Source: JANMCE01 sp031410595 (lineage in GTDB: Bacteria; Actinomycetota; Acidimicrobiia; Acidimicrobiales; Ilumatobacteraceae). From it: a stretch of 64,000 nt of DNA. The notes beneath the pieces were generated by a model. The model was not told where the DNA came from and made no database searches. It saw nothing but the letters and a program-made list of their open reading frames with translations. The DNA lies in the NCBI GenBank assembly GCA_031410595.1, contig JANNZM010000057.1:1-64000 (forward strand), given 5' to 3'. This document shows positions 25,363-34,256 of this stretch, piece after piece (position 1 is the first letter of the stretch; every line of letters starts with the position of its first letter). The translations under genes were made by a program, and so were the position numbers.

Positions 25363-26364
25363 GTGCCGACCGGGCTCACAAAGATCACGGAGATCGCAAC
25401 TGCGCTCGGAACGCTGTCTCCGAGTCTCAAGAGAGCGATGGCGCATCGACCGCCGCAACTCGTCAACGTATCTGACGAGGTTTGGGAGCGGCTTTGCGAG
25501 CTGCACGAGAGTTGCGAACACACGGACTCGTTTCTCACAGCCTTCGACAATGGGCGAGCGTTCCTGACTGCGGCGGACGGTCTTCGTGGTCGGCCGCCCC
25601 TCCGGGCCGAATGGAAGGGTCCGCACCGGCCGCCTGGCGACGATGTGATCCCCGCTGACCTTCGGATCGACAATGTTTTCCTCATTAGCTGCAAGTACCT
25701 GTCCAAGGTGCTGTTGAACCCCGGCCCGCCCCGCCTGTTCGACCGACTTCTCATCGGTGAGGAGCGGTCAACAGTGAATTGGTTTGCGGAGGCGGCACCT
25801 CATGAGTTCCAGGCTCTGTACGCGGCGGCGAGGTCCCATATCGCACTACCGGGTCTCCCCTCATCCGTCGGCGACCTCAGGCGCGAGCAGCAGCGTGCGC
25901 TCAAGACAGCGCTGAACTCCCGAGCCTGGCCGGAGGCCTTACAGCTGCCCTGGGCAACCCTGTGCTGCGCAGTAGCGATGGAGTCAACGCGGCGATGGCA
26001 GTCGGCGATGTCAAGCCCACGTGACAAGTTGCGACTCCTCTGGCGGATGCTACGCGTCACCACTGCCACCTACTTCGTGCTCGGCACGGACAAGACGGCT
26101 CACCTCCGCTTGCGGATCGACTCCGCGTGGGACTGGATGCAGAGCTACGAGTTACGCGCGTTCGAGGTGGCCGCACGACACGCCGGTCAGCCGGAGGTCG
26201 CGTGGCAGGCGACGGTGAGGCGTCGGTCCGACAGCCGTGACTTGACGGTCACGGGCCACGTCGAGATCCGCTGGAGCCACGGCCGCTTTCTCGGCTCCCC
26301 TGAGTCGAAGGTCTACCTAGATACACCTCACGGCTCCGTGCCCGGGTACAACCCGCTGACGTGA
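25363..26364 (+). CDS. Putative restriction-endonuclease-like protein of the cassette
   Basis: A 333-residue soluble protein starting at a GTG three bases after the preceding stop. Around residues 84-116 it has 'WKGPHRPPGDD' and then 'ADLRIDNVFLISCKYLSKV', an Asp (103) followed by a beta strand ending Ser-Cys-Lys (109-111). That is the geometry of a PD-(D/E)XK site with Ser in place of the second acid. Its place directly behind a DNA methylase and a small linked protein makes a restriction function the best guess. I recall similar sequences in other actinobacteria next to methylases but cannot name a characterised family. It might instead be a DNA-binding or modification accessory protein. 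Confidence 0.6.
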   Translation: MPTGLTKITEIATALGTLSPSLKRAMAHRPPQLVNVSDEVWERLCELHESCEHTDSFLTAFDNGRAFLTAADGLRGRPPLRAEWKGPHRPPGDDVIPADLRIDNVFLISCKYLSKVLLNPGPPRLFDRLLIGEERSTVNWFAEAAPHEFQALYAAARSHIALPGLPSSVGDLRREQQRALKTALNSRAWPEALQLPWATLCCAVAMESTRRWQSAMSSPRDKLRLLWRMLRVTTATYFVLGTDKTAHLRLRIDSAWDWMQSYELRAFEVAARHAGQPEVAWQATVRRRSDSRDLTVTGHVEIRWSHGRFLGSPESKVYLDTPHGSVPGYNPLT

Positions 26365-26376
26365 CTACCTCACAGA

Positions 26377-26399
26377 TGACGCATGCAGAGTCGGCGTCA
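26377..26399. terminator. Weak hairpin between convergent cassette and disA
   Basis: TGACGC at 26377-26382 pairs with GCGTCA at 26394-26399 around an 11-base loop, in the 78-base gap between the convergent stops of the nuclease-like gene and disA. There is no T tract. The location is right, but the stem is short. Confidence 0.35.
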
Positions 26400-26442
26400 G
26401 TTGCCAGTGATCCGCTCGCCCCGTCGACGTGACGTGTAGCGC

Positions 26443-27516
26443 TCAGGAGTAGCGGCTGAGGATGGACGCCTCGGTGAGATGATTGAGGTCGTCTTTGATA
26501 GTGGCCGCCAGAGCGGCGTTGACGCCCTGTACTTCTTCGAGGTCGCTGGTGGACGCGTTCTGCATACTGGGAAGGTCACCGAAGCGTTGCACGAGTTGGC
26601 GAGCCAGCGCCGGGTCAAGGTCGGGTAGTCGGTGCAACATGCGATAGCCGCGAGCCGTAATGCGAGCATCGAGTACGGCCTCTTCTTCGGGAAGGGCCAG
26701 CACCACGGCAACCTTGCGAAGGTCCATCAGGTCGTCGGTATCAATGTCAGCCATGCGCCGTAGGGCGTCGTGGGCGTTGTCGTCTGAACCGCTGCACAGA
26801 TAGTCGTCGATGACGGCGTGCCGATCATCTTCCACGTCGCTCATGAGTTCATCGAGCTGGATGCGGATGAGACGGGCATCGGCGCCGAGCTCGACGGTGT
26901 AGGTATCAATCTCATCCGCGATACGGCGCACCATTTCACTGCGCTGCAACAGGTTGGCGACATCGCGCACGCGAACGAGGTTCTCGACTTCGAGGGCCGA
27001 CAACGACGCGGCGGCATCGTCAAGGCGGGCTTTGTAGCGCTCAAGTGTCTGCAACGCCTGGTTGGCCCGGTTCAGCAGGCGGGGCGAGTCTTCCAGCACG
27101 TGCTTTCTACCGGCCACGTAGACGGAGATGACGCTCATATCTTCCGACACTGAGATCACCGGTACGTTCAGAGACTTGGCGGTGCGCTCGGCGGTGCGGT
27201 GGCGCGTGCCCGTTTCGACGGTTGAGACAGCCGGGTCGGGCAGCAGGTGAACATTGGCGCGGGCAATGCGGCTGGCGTCACTGGCCAGGATGATGGCGCC
27301 GTCCATCTTGGCCAGTTCGGACAGCCGTTGAGGGCTGAACGCGGCGTCGAGCAGGAATCCCCCCGAGCAGATGTCGAGCACGTTTGGTCCGCCTCCGACG
27401 ACTACGAGCGCGCCCATGCGGGCCTTCACGATGCGGTCGAGCCCTTCCCGTAAGGGTGTGCCTGGGGCTACCTGCGCGAGGGCATGGTGGAGTGCTCGCA
27501 TTGCAGGGTTGGCCAT
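26443..27516 (-). CDS. disA: DNA integrity scanning diadenylate cyclase DisA
   Basis: Makes cyclic di-AMP from two ATP and pauses when it meets branched DNA. The 357-residue product has the DAC domain with 'DGA' (72-74) and 'GTRHRT' (103-108), a central helical linker (about 140-290), and a C-terminal RuvA-like helix-hairpin-helix DNA-binding domain with 'LDPALARQLVQRFGDL' and 'EEVQGVNAALAATIKDDL'. It starts nine bases after the radA stop, the usual actinobacterial and firmicute operon. RadA is known to inhibit DisA in other bacteria, so co-expression is meaningful. Confidence 0.97.
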   Translation of the reverse strand: MANPAMRALHHALAQVAPGTPLREGLDRIVKARMGALVVVGGGPNVLDICSGGFLLDAAFSPQRLSELAKMDGAIILASDASRIARANVHLLPDPAVSTVETGTRHRTAERTAKSLNVPVISVSEDMSVISVYVAGRKHVLEDSPRLLNRANQALQTLERYKARLDDAAASLSALEVENLVRVRDVANLLQRSEMVRRIADEIDTYTVELGADARLIRIQLDELMSDVEDDRHAVIDDYLCSGSDDNAHDALRRMADIDTDDLMDLRKVAVVLALPEEEAVLDARITARGYRMLHRLPDLDPALARQLVQRFGDLPSMQNASTSDLEEVQGVNAALAATIKDDLNHLTEASILSRYS

Positions 27517-27525
27517 GCGGCCATT

Positions 27526-28938
27526 CTAGGAGCGCATGCGCGTTTCGGCGTTCGCATTCACATGTGGTGTGTCGCGGCCCTTGACGAGTCCGGCCATACG
27601 CAGCGCATCATCGAGCGTGTCGGCCCGCAGGACCTGAATGTTGGCGGCCTCTTTGGGCGCCGAACTGGGAACAATGGCCTGGCGGAACCCCAGGCGAGCG
27701 GCCTCAGCGAGGCGTCGGGGCGTCTGGGAAACCTGGCGAAGTTCGCCGCCCAAACCGACTTCGCCGCACGCGGTGACGTGCTCGCCCACGGGAGTGTTGA
27801 ACATGGCTGACGCCAGCGCCATGCAGATGCCGAGATCGCTTCCTGGCTCACTGAGGCGCACCCCGCCGACGGCTGACACGTAGACATCGAACTTGGACAG
27901 GTCGACGTTCGCCCGCTTTTCCAGCACGGCAAGCAGCATGGCCAGGCGGGCGCTGTCGAGTCCCTGCACCGAACGCCGCGGCAGCGTGAGGGTTGAACTG
28001 GCGACGAGGGCCTGCACCTCGACCAGCAGTGGGCGCTGGCCCTCCAGGATGGGAACGACGGTGCTACCGACCACACCGACGCGTCGATCGGCGAGAAAGA
28101 GCCCGCTCGGGTCGGGCACGCTGATCAAGCCTTCCTCGCGCATTTCGAAGAGGCCGAGTTCGTTGGTGGAACCGAATCGGTGTTTGGTGGCTCGCAGCAT
28201 GCGCAGCGCATGATGACGATCACCTTCGAACGACAACACCGTGTCAACCACATGCTCGAGCACGCGTGGACCGGCGAGTCCGCCCTCTTTGGTGACGTGC
28301 CCGACCAGCACAGTGGCCATGGTGCCCGATTTTGTTTCGCGCACAAGCCGGTGGGCGCACTCGCGCACCTGCACGACAGAGCCGGGGGCAGAGCCGATGT
28401 CGGGGTCCTCAACGGTCTGAATGGAGTCGACGACAAGAAGCGACGGCCGCACCTCTTGGATGGCCGACAGAATGTAGGGCAGGCGAGCCTCACTCTGGAG
28501 AAACAGCGCGGGCGAAAGAGCATCGAGCCGTTCGGCCCGGGAACGCACCTGCTGTTTGCTTTCCTCGCCCGACACATACAGCACCGGTCCGAACCGGTTG
28601 GCCTGGTTGGCCAACACCTGCAGCAGCAGGGTGGACTTGCCCACGCCGGGTTCGCCGCCCACCAGGGTGACCGAACCGGGTACCAGCCCACCGCCCAGCA
28701 CCCGATCAAGCTCGGACACACCGGTTGCTCGTGGCTGGCTTTCGAGAGTGGAGACTGTCGTGATGGCGACCGGTCGATCCGGGGCACCAAGCGTGACGAC
28801 CGAACTGGCCAGAGCCCGGCTCTCCTCCACCTCCTCCACCAATGTGTTCCACGAGAGGCAGGACGCGCACTTGCCGTTCCACTGCGGGGTGGCCGCCCCA
28901 CACTCGGTGCAACGATACACAGTACGAACCTTGGCCAT
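27526..28938 (-). CDS. radA: DNA repair protein RadA (Sms)
   Basis: A RecA-related DnaB-type helicase that processes recombination intermediates. The 470-residue product has an N-terminal C4 zinc finger (Cys10, Cys13, Cys24, Cys27), Walker A 'GEPGVGKST' (95-103), the RadA-specific motif here as 'KHRFG', and a C-terminal Lon-like domain ('AVGGVRLSEPGSDLGICMAL'). Complete and of standard length. It is the first gene of the radA-disA pair. Confidence 0.97.
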   Translation of the reverse strand: MAKVRTVYRCTECGAATPQWNGKCASCLSWNTLVEEVEESRALASSVVTLGAPDRPVAITTVSTLESQPRATGVSELDRVLGGGLVPGSVTLVGGEPGVGKSTLLLQVLANQANRFGPVLYVSGEESKQQVRSRAERLDALSPALFLQSEARLPYILSAIQEVRPSLLVVDSIQTVEDPDIGSAPGSVVQVRECAHRLVRETKSGTMATVLVGHVTKEGGLAGPRVLEHVVDTVLSFEGDRHHALRMLRATKHRFGSTNELGLFEMREEGLISVPDPSGLFLADRRVGVVGSTVVPILEGQRPLLVEVQALVASSTLTLPRRSVQGLDSARLAMLLAVLEKRANVDLSKFDVYVSAVGGVRLSEPGSDLGICMALASAMFNTPVGEHVTACGEVGLGGELRQVSQTPRRLAEAARLGFRQAIVPSSAPKEAANIQVLRADTLDDALRMAGLVKGRDTPHVNANAETRMRS

Positions 28939-29013
28939 GCCTCAGACCCTACGCAAGGGGTGCGCGATGGTTCGACGGTTGCCGACTGCCCTCGGCCGTA
29001 CTGGGCGGGCCAT

Positions 29014-29769
29014 TCACCTTCTCCAAACGAGCTGGCGGCGTTTGGCGGCGAGGCGGCGTCGCTTCATCAAGTAGAACACCAAGGCGGCAGCAGCGATGGC
29101 GAGTGTGACGGCAAGGTAGGCCTTGGTGCGGGCCGCGCTGGCCACGTCGTCACGCTCAACCGACTGCAGGGCAACAGGGGTGCGGGTGGCACCATCCATG
29201 GGTCCGGTGGCCCCAGCGTCACCGACCGGTTTCCCCGGGCCATCGAGCTTGACGGTCACCACGAGCTGGTCGGTCAGGTTGGCACCGACCGTGCCGTCCA
29301 GCACCTGGCGCCCGCCAAGGAGCTGGACGAGTTCACTGTCCCCAAGTCCGGCGGCTCCACCGTCAAGTCCGACTTCGCCGGTGAGCTTGGTGGTGATTTT
29401 GGCGAAGGCGCGCTTCTGGTCGAGGCGGAGCTGGTGCAACGGGCCTGCCGGACCGGACAGCTCGGCCAGAATTCGATCGGCTTCGGTCTGGGTGTGAAAC
29501 GGTTTCGACAGCGCGAGTTGGCGGCCGCCCTCGGCCGTGTCGGCCGGGCCTTCGAGCACCCAGCCGGCTTTGGTGGCGTCATCGAGGCGGAGATCGACCA
29601 ACGCGTTTCCGGCCCGACCGATGAGGTCCTTATCGGCGATGACGTGCACCGTGACCACACCCGATCCGTCACGGACGACTTTGACCGTGACGTTGGCATC
29701 GAGGCGGCAACCGGCGCAAACCAGTGCACAGGCAACCATCATCATCCAACGTCGGGTCAAGCTGCGCAC
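29014..29769 (-). CDS. LppM-like lipoprotein with C-terminal membrane anchor
   Basis: A 251-residue exported protein. The N-terminus 'MRSLTRRWMM' followed by 'MVACALVCAGC' is a lipoprotein-type signal ending in Cys21, with an imperfect lipobox. The body, 'VTVKVVRDGSGVVTVHVIAD', resembles the LppM domain of mycobacterial lipoproteins. A C-terminal membrane helix ('AYLAVTLAIAAAALVFYLM') is followed by a very basic tail, so the protein would be anchored at both ends. I chose the GTG at 29767-29769 because it places the signal correctly. Mycobacterial LppM affects phagocytosis; the role here is unknown. Confidence 0.65.
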   Translation of the reverse strand: MRSLTRRWMMMVACALVCAGCRLDANVTVKVVRDGSGVVTVHVIADKDLIGRAGNALVDLRLDDATKAGWVLEGPADTAEGGRQLALSKPFHTQTEADRILAELSGPAGPLHQLRLDQKRAFAKITTKLTGEVGLDGGAAGLGDSELVQLLGGRQVLDGTVGANLTDQLVVTVKLDGPGKPVGDAGATGPMDGATRTPVALQSVERDDVASAARTKAYLAVTLAIAAAALVFYLMKRRRLAAKRRQLVWRR

Positions 29770-29810
29770 GACTCGATTCTGGCATGGCCACTCGGCCTCG
29801 CCAGTCTTCG

Positions 29811-31391
29811 TCAGGAAACGAGCGCTCCGGCAACGTCGATGATGATGTCGGCGCGGGCTGAGGTAGCCACGCACACGCGGCCGCTGCCGTCGAGTTTGGC
29901 CAACACCGAATTCGCCACCGTTTGACCGCCGTCAAAGTTCAAGTTGGATGCCTCCGGCAAGCCGGCGTCACACGGGTAGACCGTCAGCCATCCGCCGCCG
30001 GTCGTTCCGGTCACCGTGGCCGTTAGCAGCGCGCCCTGGGCGTTGCCCGGCACCCGTCCACTGCTGCGCAGATCGATCACGATGGGATCGTTGGGGTCAG
30101 AGCTGCTCTTCATCGAACGCCCACCGGTACCGTTGCGGGTGTCAAGGGCGCGACGCGGTTCCGCGGCTGCGGTCAAGGCGCCGCCGCCTCCGTAGACGCC
30201 CTGTAGGTCGACGATGAGATGCATTGGCGACGACGCGAAGAGACAGATCTGGCCGTTGCCGGCGACGCGGGAGATCACCAGGTTGGCCACCGGGGTTCCA
30301 CCGCCCGTGTTCACATTCGACGTGTTCGGCAGCCCGACATCACACGCGTAGACGGTGACGAATCCGCCGCCACCCGAGAGGGCGGTGACGTTCAGGGCTG
30401 CCGCCGCGCTGCCGCCGGGGAGGTTGATCCGGGCCGATGTCACGGGGCCGCCGCTGCGGCTGTCGAGCAGGCGGGTCGGGCTTTGCGGCTGGTAGCGAGC
30501 CCCCGAACCAGGTCGGTAAGAACCCTGGATGTCGACGATGATATGGGCTCTCGATTGGCTGAACACACAGAACGCTCCGCCACCGAGTGCCACCGTGACG
30601 AGAACGGCGCGGGTTTCGCCCGCCTCGTAGTTCAGGTTCGACGCGTTCGGCAGCGAGGTGCCGCACGGGTACACGGTGAGGTATCCAGAGCCACTGGCAC
30701 CGGTGACGGTGACATTGACGGCAACCGCCTCGGCGCCGGCGGCCTCAGGTGCGGCACCGGCCGGGTTGATGGAAACGGTGCCGCCAGAAGAGACAGCTCC
30801 GGTCTGGCGGGTGTCGATGAGACGGACCGGATTGAGAGGCTGATATCCGGAGGCCGCCCACACGTGGGCCGGCGGCTCGCTCGGGGCTGGCGAGATGGAC
30901 GGGCCCCTCAAGAAGTTCACCGTGACCCAGACGCTGCCGTTCGCCTGCACGACACCCACGCCAACCCGGTTGTAGTCACCCATGATGTTGGCGTAGTGCT
31001 CGGGCGAGTTCATGAACTTGTTGTGGAGAGTGTCAACGATGGACTGCGTGCTGGCGTTCGGATCGGTGGAAAAGCCGACGTTTTCTCCTGCGCCCCGCCA
31101 ACCCGGCTCGACACTTGCAACTGCGGCGACCAGGTCGGGACGGTGCGACAGGTTGTTCGCGTTGCTCATTTGCCCCGACCAGTTCAGCGCAACCCGGGCC
31201 AAGCCCGCGTCGGCCTGAAGGCCGCCGCGGCCCTGTGCCGCCCGTGCGCCGTTCAGGAGATCAAGGAAGCGCTGTTCTGCCGCCGAGGTGTCGACTGCAG
31301 CCGCCGCTGATCGGGGAGCGAGTGTGACAAGCGCCCCAATACCACACAGAGCGCTGAGAAGGGATAGGGCCAAACGTCCTGAAAACCGCAT
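29811..31391 (-). CDS. Secreted CAP/SCP-domain protein with three C-terminal surface repeats
   Basis: A 526-residue exported protein: signal peptide (1 to about 31, ending 'APRSAAAA'), a CAP/SCP domain (about 35-162) with 'LSHRPDL', 'GAGENVGF' and 'EHYANIM', a Pro linker, then three copies of a repeat of about 105-120 residues (about 183-298, 299-405 and 406-526). Each repeat has RLLDTR-like, NVT, 'LTVYPCG'-like, 'SNLNY'-like and 'LIVDLQG'-like landmarks and two conserved cysteines. The M23 peptidase at 35348-37069 carries the same repeat three times. Bacterial CAP proteins are often linked to the cell envelope; the repeats may be a wall- or glycan-binding module. Confidence 0.85.
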   Translation of the reverse strand: MRFSGRLALSLLSALCGIGALVTLAPRSAAAAVDTSAAEQRFLDLLNGARAAQGRGGLQADAGLARVALNWSGQMSNANNLSHRPDLVAAVASVEPGWRGAGENVGFSTDPNASTQSIVDTLHNKFMNSPEHYANIMGDYNRVGVGVVQANGSVWVTVNFLRGPSISPAPSEPPAHVWAASGYQPLNPVRLIDTRQTGAVSSGGTVSINPAGAAPEAAGAEAVAVNVTVTGASGSGYLTVYPCGTSLPNASNLNYEAGETRAVLVTVALGGGAFCVFSQSRAHIIVDIQGSYRPGSGARYQPQSPTRLLDSRSGGPVTSARINLPGGSAAAALNVTALSGGGGFVTVYACDVGLPNTSNVNTGGGTPVANLVISRVAGNGQICLFASSPMHLIVDLQGVYGGGGALTAAAEPRRALDTRNGTGGRSMKSSSDPNDPIVIDLRSSGRVPGNAQGALLTATVTGTTGGGWLTVYPCDAGLPEASNLNFDGGQTVANSVLAKLDGSGRVCVATSARADIIIDVAGALVS

Positions 31392-31492
31392 ATGTCAATC
31401 ATGCTACACAATCCGTAACTGTTCCGTAACATGACCTTGACAAATGAAACATTTCTTTGCGTCGACGCCAGGAAACCCCTGCAAAACAGGAA

Positions 31493-31514
31493 CAGGCGCC
31501 CCGAAGAGCGCCTG
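31493..31514 (-). terminator. Rho-independent terminator downstream of clpC
   Basis: CAGGCGC at 31493-31499 pairs with GCGCCTG at 31508-31514 around an 8-base loop, 23 bases past the clpC stop. On the minus strand it is followed by TTCCTGTTTTGC. Confidence 0.75.
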
Positions 31515-31537
31515 TAGCATTTCCTGAGCCGTTTGAC

Positions 31538-34087
31538 TTATTCGGTGGGACCGGCCTGCGCAAGGTCGGGGCTGGGCGGCGGAAGCAGTGCCTCAACAGC
31601 ACGGAAAGTGATCTTCTGGTCACCCACCTTGTCGGGATCGGGCTCGACATCAACGACGATGATCTGACCGGAATGGAAGAACTTCGTGAGGATGTGCTCC
31701 GACAACGGATCCTCCACCAGGCGCTGAATGGCACGACGCAACGGGCGGGCGCCCATCGTGGGGTCGTAACCCTTGTCGGCCAGGTGAGCCTTGGCTGCGG
31801 TGGTGAGTTCAAGACCGAGGCCCTGACCCTGGAGTTGACCCTCAAGACGGCGGGTCATGAGATCGACCATCTGGATGATCTCCTCCTTGGCCAACTCGTG
31901 GAACACGATGATGTCGTCGATGCGGTTCAGGAACTCTGGACGGAAGTGCGTCTTCAGCGCCTCATGCACCTTGTCCTTCATGCGGGCGTAGCTCACGGCT
32001 TCGTCCATCTTGGTGAAGCCAATGTTGGCCTTGCGCAGCTCCTGGGTACCCAGGTTGGAGGTCATGATGAGCACGGTGTTGCGGAAGTCAACCGAGCGGC
32101 CCTGGCTGTCGGTGAGACGGCCCTCTTCCAGAATCTGGAGGAGCGTGTTGAACACGTCGGGGTGAGCCTTTTCGATCTCGTCAAACAGCACGACGGAAAA
32201 GGGCTTGCGGCGCACGGCTTCGGTGAGCTGGCCACCCTCCTCGTATCCGACGTATCCGGGGGGCGAGCCCACCAGACGGCTGACGGTGTGCTTTTCCATG
32301 TACTCGCTCATGTCGAGAGCGATGAGCGAATCATCGTCACCGAACAGGAACTCAGCAAGCGTCTTGGAAAGCTCGGTCTTACCGACACCGGTGGGGCCGA
32401 GGAAGATAAACGAACCTGACGGACGCTTCGGGTCCTTCAGACCCGCACGGGTACGACGGATGGCCTGGGAAACGGCCTTGACGGCGTCTTCCTGGCCAAG
32501 GACCCGCTTGTGCAGCTCTTCTTCCATGCGGAGGAGCTTTTGGGTTTCTTCCTCGGTGAGCTTGTAGACGGGGATACCGGTCCACAGTGACAGGACCTCG
32601 GCGATGGCTTCTTCATCGACCTCGTCGAACAGATCGACACCGGAAGCTTTGATTTCAACTTCTTTGGTGGCCTTCTCTTCGAGCAGCGACTTCTCTTGAT
32701 CGCGAAGGTTGCCGGCCTCTTCGAAGCGCTGGTTCTCGACCGCGTCCTTCTTTTTCTGCTGGACGTCGGCGATCTTGTTCTCGAGTTCTTTGAAGTCGGG
32801 CGGGGTCTGCATGCGCTTGATACGCAGGCGGGAACCGGCTTCATCGATAAGGTCGATGGCCTTGTCGGGCAGGTGACGATCGGCGATGTAACGATCGGCC
32901 AGGTTGGCCGCAGCCACAAGGGCCTGATCGGTGATGGTGACCCGGTGATGGCTTTCGTAACGGTCACGAAGGCCCTTCAGGATTTCGATGGTGTGGGCCA
33001 CAGATGGCTCCTCCACCTTCACCGGCTGGAAGCGGCGCTCAAGCGCGGCGTCCTTTTCGAGATGCTTACGGTACTCATCGGTGGTGGTGGCACCAATGGT
33101 CTGCAACTCGCCACGAGCCAGCATGGGCTTGAGGATGGATGCCGCGTCGATGGCACCTTCGGCTGCACCGGCGCCGACGAGGGTGTGGATCTCGTCGATG
33201 AAAAGAATGATGTCGCCGCGCGTCTTGATCTCCTTGAGCACCTTCTTCAAACGCTCTTCGAAATCACCGCGGTAACGCGAGCCAGCAACCAAAGCACCAA
33301 GGTCGAGGGTGTAGAGCTGCTTGTTCTTCAACGTGTCGGGCACGTCGTTGGTGCAGATGCGCTGGGCGAGCCCTTCGACGATGGCGGTCTTGCCAACGCC
33401 AGGCTCACCAATGAGTACCGGGTTGTTCTTTGTGCGCCGGGAAAGAACCTGCATGACGCGCTCAAGCTCGCGGGCCCGACCGATAACCGGGTCGAGCTTC
33501 TTTTCGCGAGCGAGCTGCGTGAGGTTACGACCGAACTGGTCGAGCACCAGGCTGCCCTGCGAACCGGCATCGGACGCGGCCGAGGCCTGACCGGTGGACG
33601 CGCTGGCCGTTTCCTTGCTGCCCGGAGCAGACCCGGAAGCCTGCGGCCCCTGGTAGCCCGAGAGCAGTTGGATGACTTGCTGGCGAACACGGCTGAGGTC
33701 GGCGCCGAGCTTGACGAGCACCTGAGCGGCCACGCCCTCGCCCTCACGAATGAGGCCGAGCAGGATGTGCTCGGTGCCGATGTAGTTGTGGCCGAGCTGC
33801 AGCGCTTCACGCAGCGACAGCTCGAGCACCTTCTTGGCGCGCGGGGTGAACGGAATGTGGCCCGACGGCGACGAACCGCCCTGACCAATGATCTCTTCGA
33901 CCTGGCTGCGCACGGCCTCAAGGCTGATGCCGAGCGACTCGAGTGCCTTCGCGGCGACGCCTTCACCCTCATGAATGAGGCCGAGCAGGATGTGCTCGGT
34001 GCCGATGTAGTTGTGGTTGAGGAGCCGAGCTTCCTCCTGGGCCAAAACAACAACCCGTCGGGCTCGGTCTGTAAATCGTTCGAACAA
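31538..34087 (-). CDS. clpC: ATP-dependent Clp protease ATPase subunit ClpC
   Basis: An 849-residue Hsp100 unfoldase that feeds substrates to ClpP. Order: two Clp-N repeats (1 to about 145, each with 'YIGTEHILLGLI'), AAA module 1 with Walker A 'GEPGVGKT', a UVR/M-type middle segment ('EAGNLRDQEKSLLEEKA'), and AAA module 2 with 'GPTGVGKTELSKTLAEFLFG', ending in the C-terminal small domain. The UVR motif and length mark it as ClpC, not ClpB. ATG at 34087 is followed by 'MFERFTDRARRVVVLAQEEA', the canonical start. It is divergent from a polyprenyl synthase with 169 bases between them. Confidence 0.97.
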   Translation of the reverse strand: MFERFTDRARRVVVLAQEEARLLNHNYIGTEHILLGLIHEGEGVAAKALESLGISLEAVRSQVEEIIGQGGSSPSGHIPFTPRAKKVLELSLREALQLGHNYIGTEHILLGLIREGEGVAAQVLVKLGADLSRVRQQVIQLLSGYQGPQASGSAPGSKETASASTGQASAASDAGSQGSLVLDQFGRNLTQLAREKKLDPVIGRARELERVMQVLSRRTKNNPVLIGEPGVGKTAIVEGLAQRICTNDVPDTLKNKQLYTLDLGALVAGSRYRGDFEERLKKVLKEIKTRGDIILFIDEIHTLVGAGAAEGAIDAASILKPMLARGELQTIGATTTDEYRKHLEKDAALERRFQPVKVEEPSVAHTIEILKGLRDRYESHHRVTITDQALVAAANLADRYIADRHLPDKAIDLIDEAGSRLRIKRMQTPPDFKELENKIADVQQKKKDAVENQRFEEAGNLRDQEKSLLEEKATKEVEIKASGVDLFDEVDEEAIAEVLSLWTGIPVYKLTEEETQKLLRMEEELHKRVLGQEDAVKAVSQAIRRTRAGLKDPKRPSGSFIFLGPTGVGKTELSKTLAEFLFGDDDSLIALDMSEYMEKHTVSRLVGSPPGYVGYEEGGQLTEAVRRKPFSVVLFDEIEKAHPDVFNTLLQILEEGRLTDSQGRSVDFRNTVLIMTSNLGTQELRKANIGFTKMDEAVSYARMKDKVHEALKTHFRPEFLNRIDDIIVFHELAKEEIIQMVDLMTRRLEGQLQGQGLGLELTTAAKAHLADKGYDPTMGARPLRRAIQRLVEDPLSEHILTKFFHSGQIIVVDVEPDPDKVGDQKITFRAVEALLPPPSPDLAQAGPTE

Positions 34088-34256
34088 GGGAGAACCGCCT
34101 TCGAGAGACCTTGGTAATGCGGCGAACTACGTGGCGAGAAGTGTATCGGGCCGTCGCGATTTGCGTGAGGCAGAAATGGTTTGCCTTCCGTGAAGAGAAC
34201 CGGTGCTCCGTATGTTCACTTCGTGTGATTTGACCCTTCCTAGGTAACGTACAGAC

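Noticed and set aside
28180..29925. Long plus-strand open frame (581 codons) across radA and the LppM-like gene
   Set aside because: Two real minus-strand genes explain the region. The frame spans their boundary and has no protein-family features.
30219..31310. Long plus-strand open frame (363 codons)
   Set aside because: It is antisense to the secreted CAP protein. The product is Arg/Gly/Val-rich with no recognisable domain, as expected for a shadow frame in high-GC DNA.
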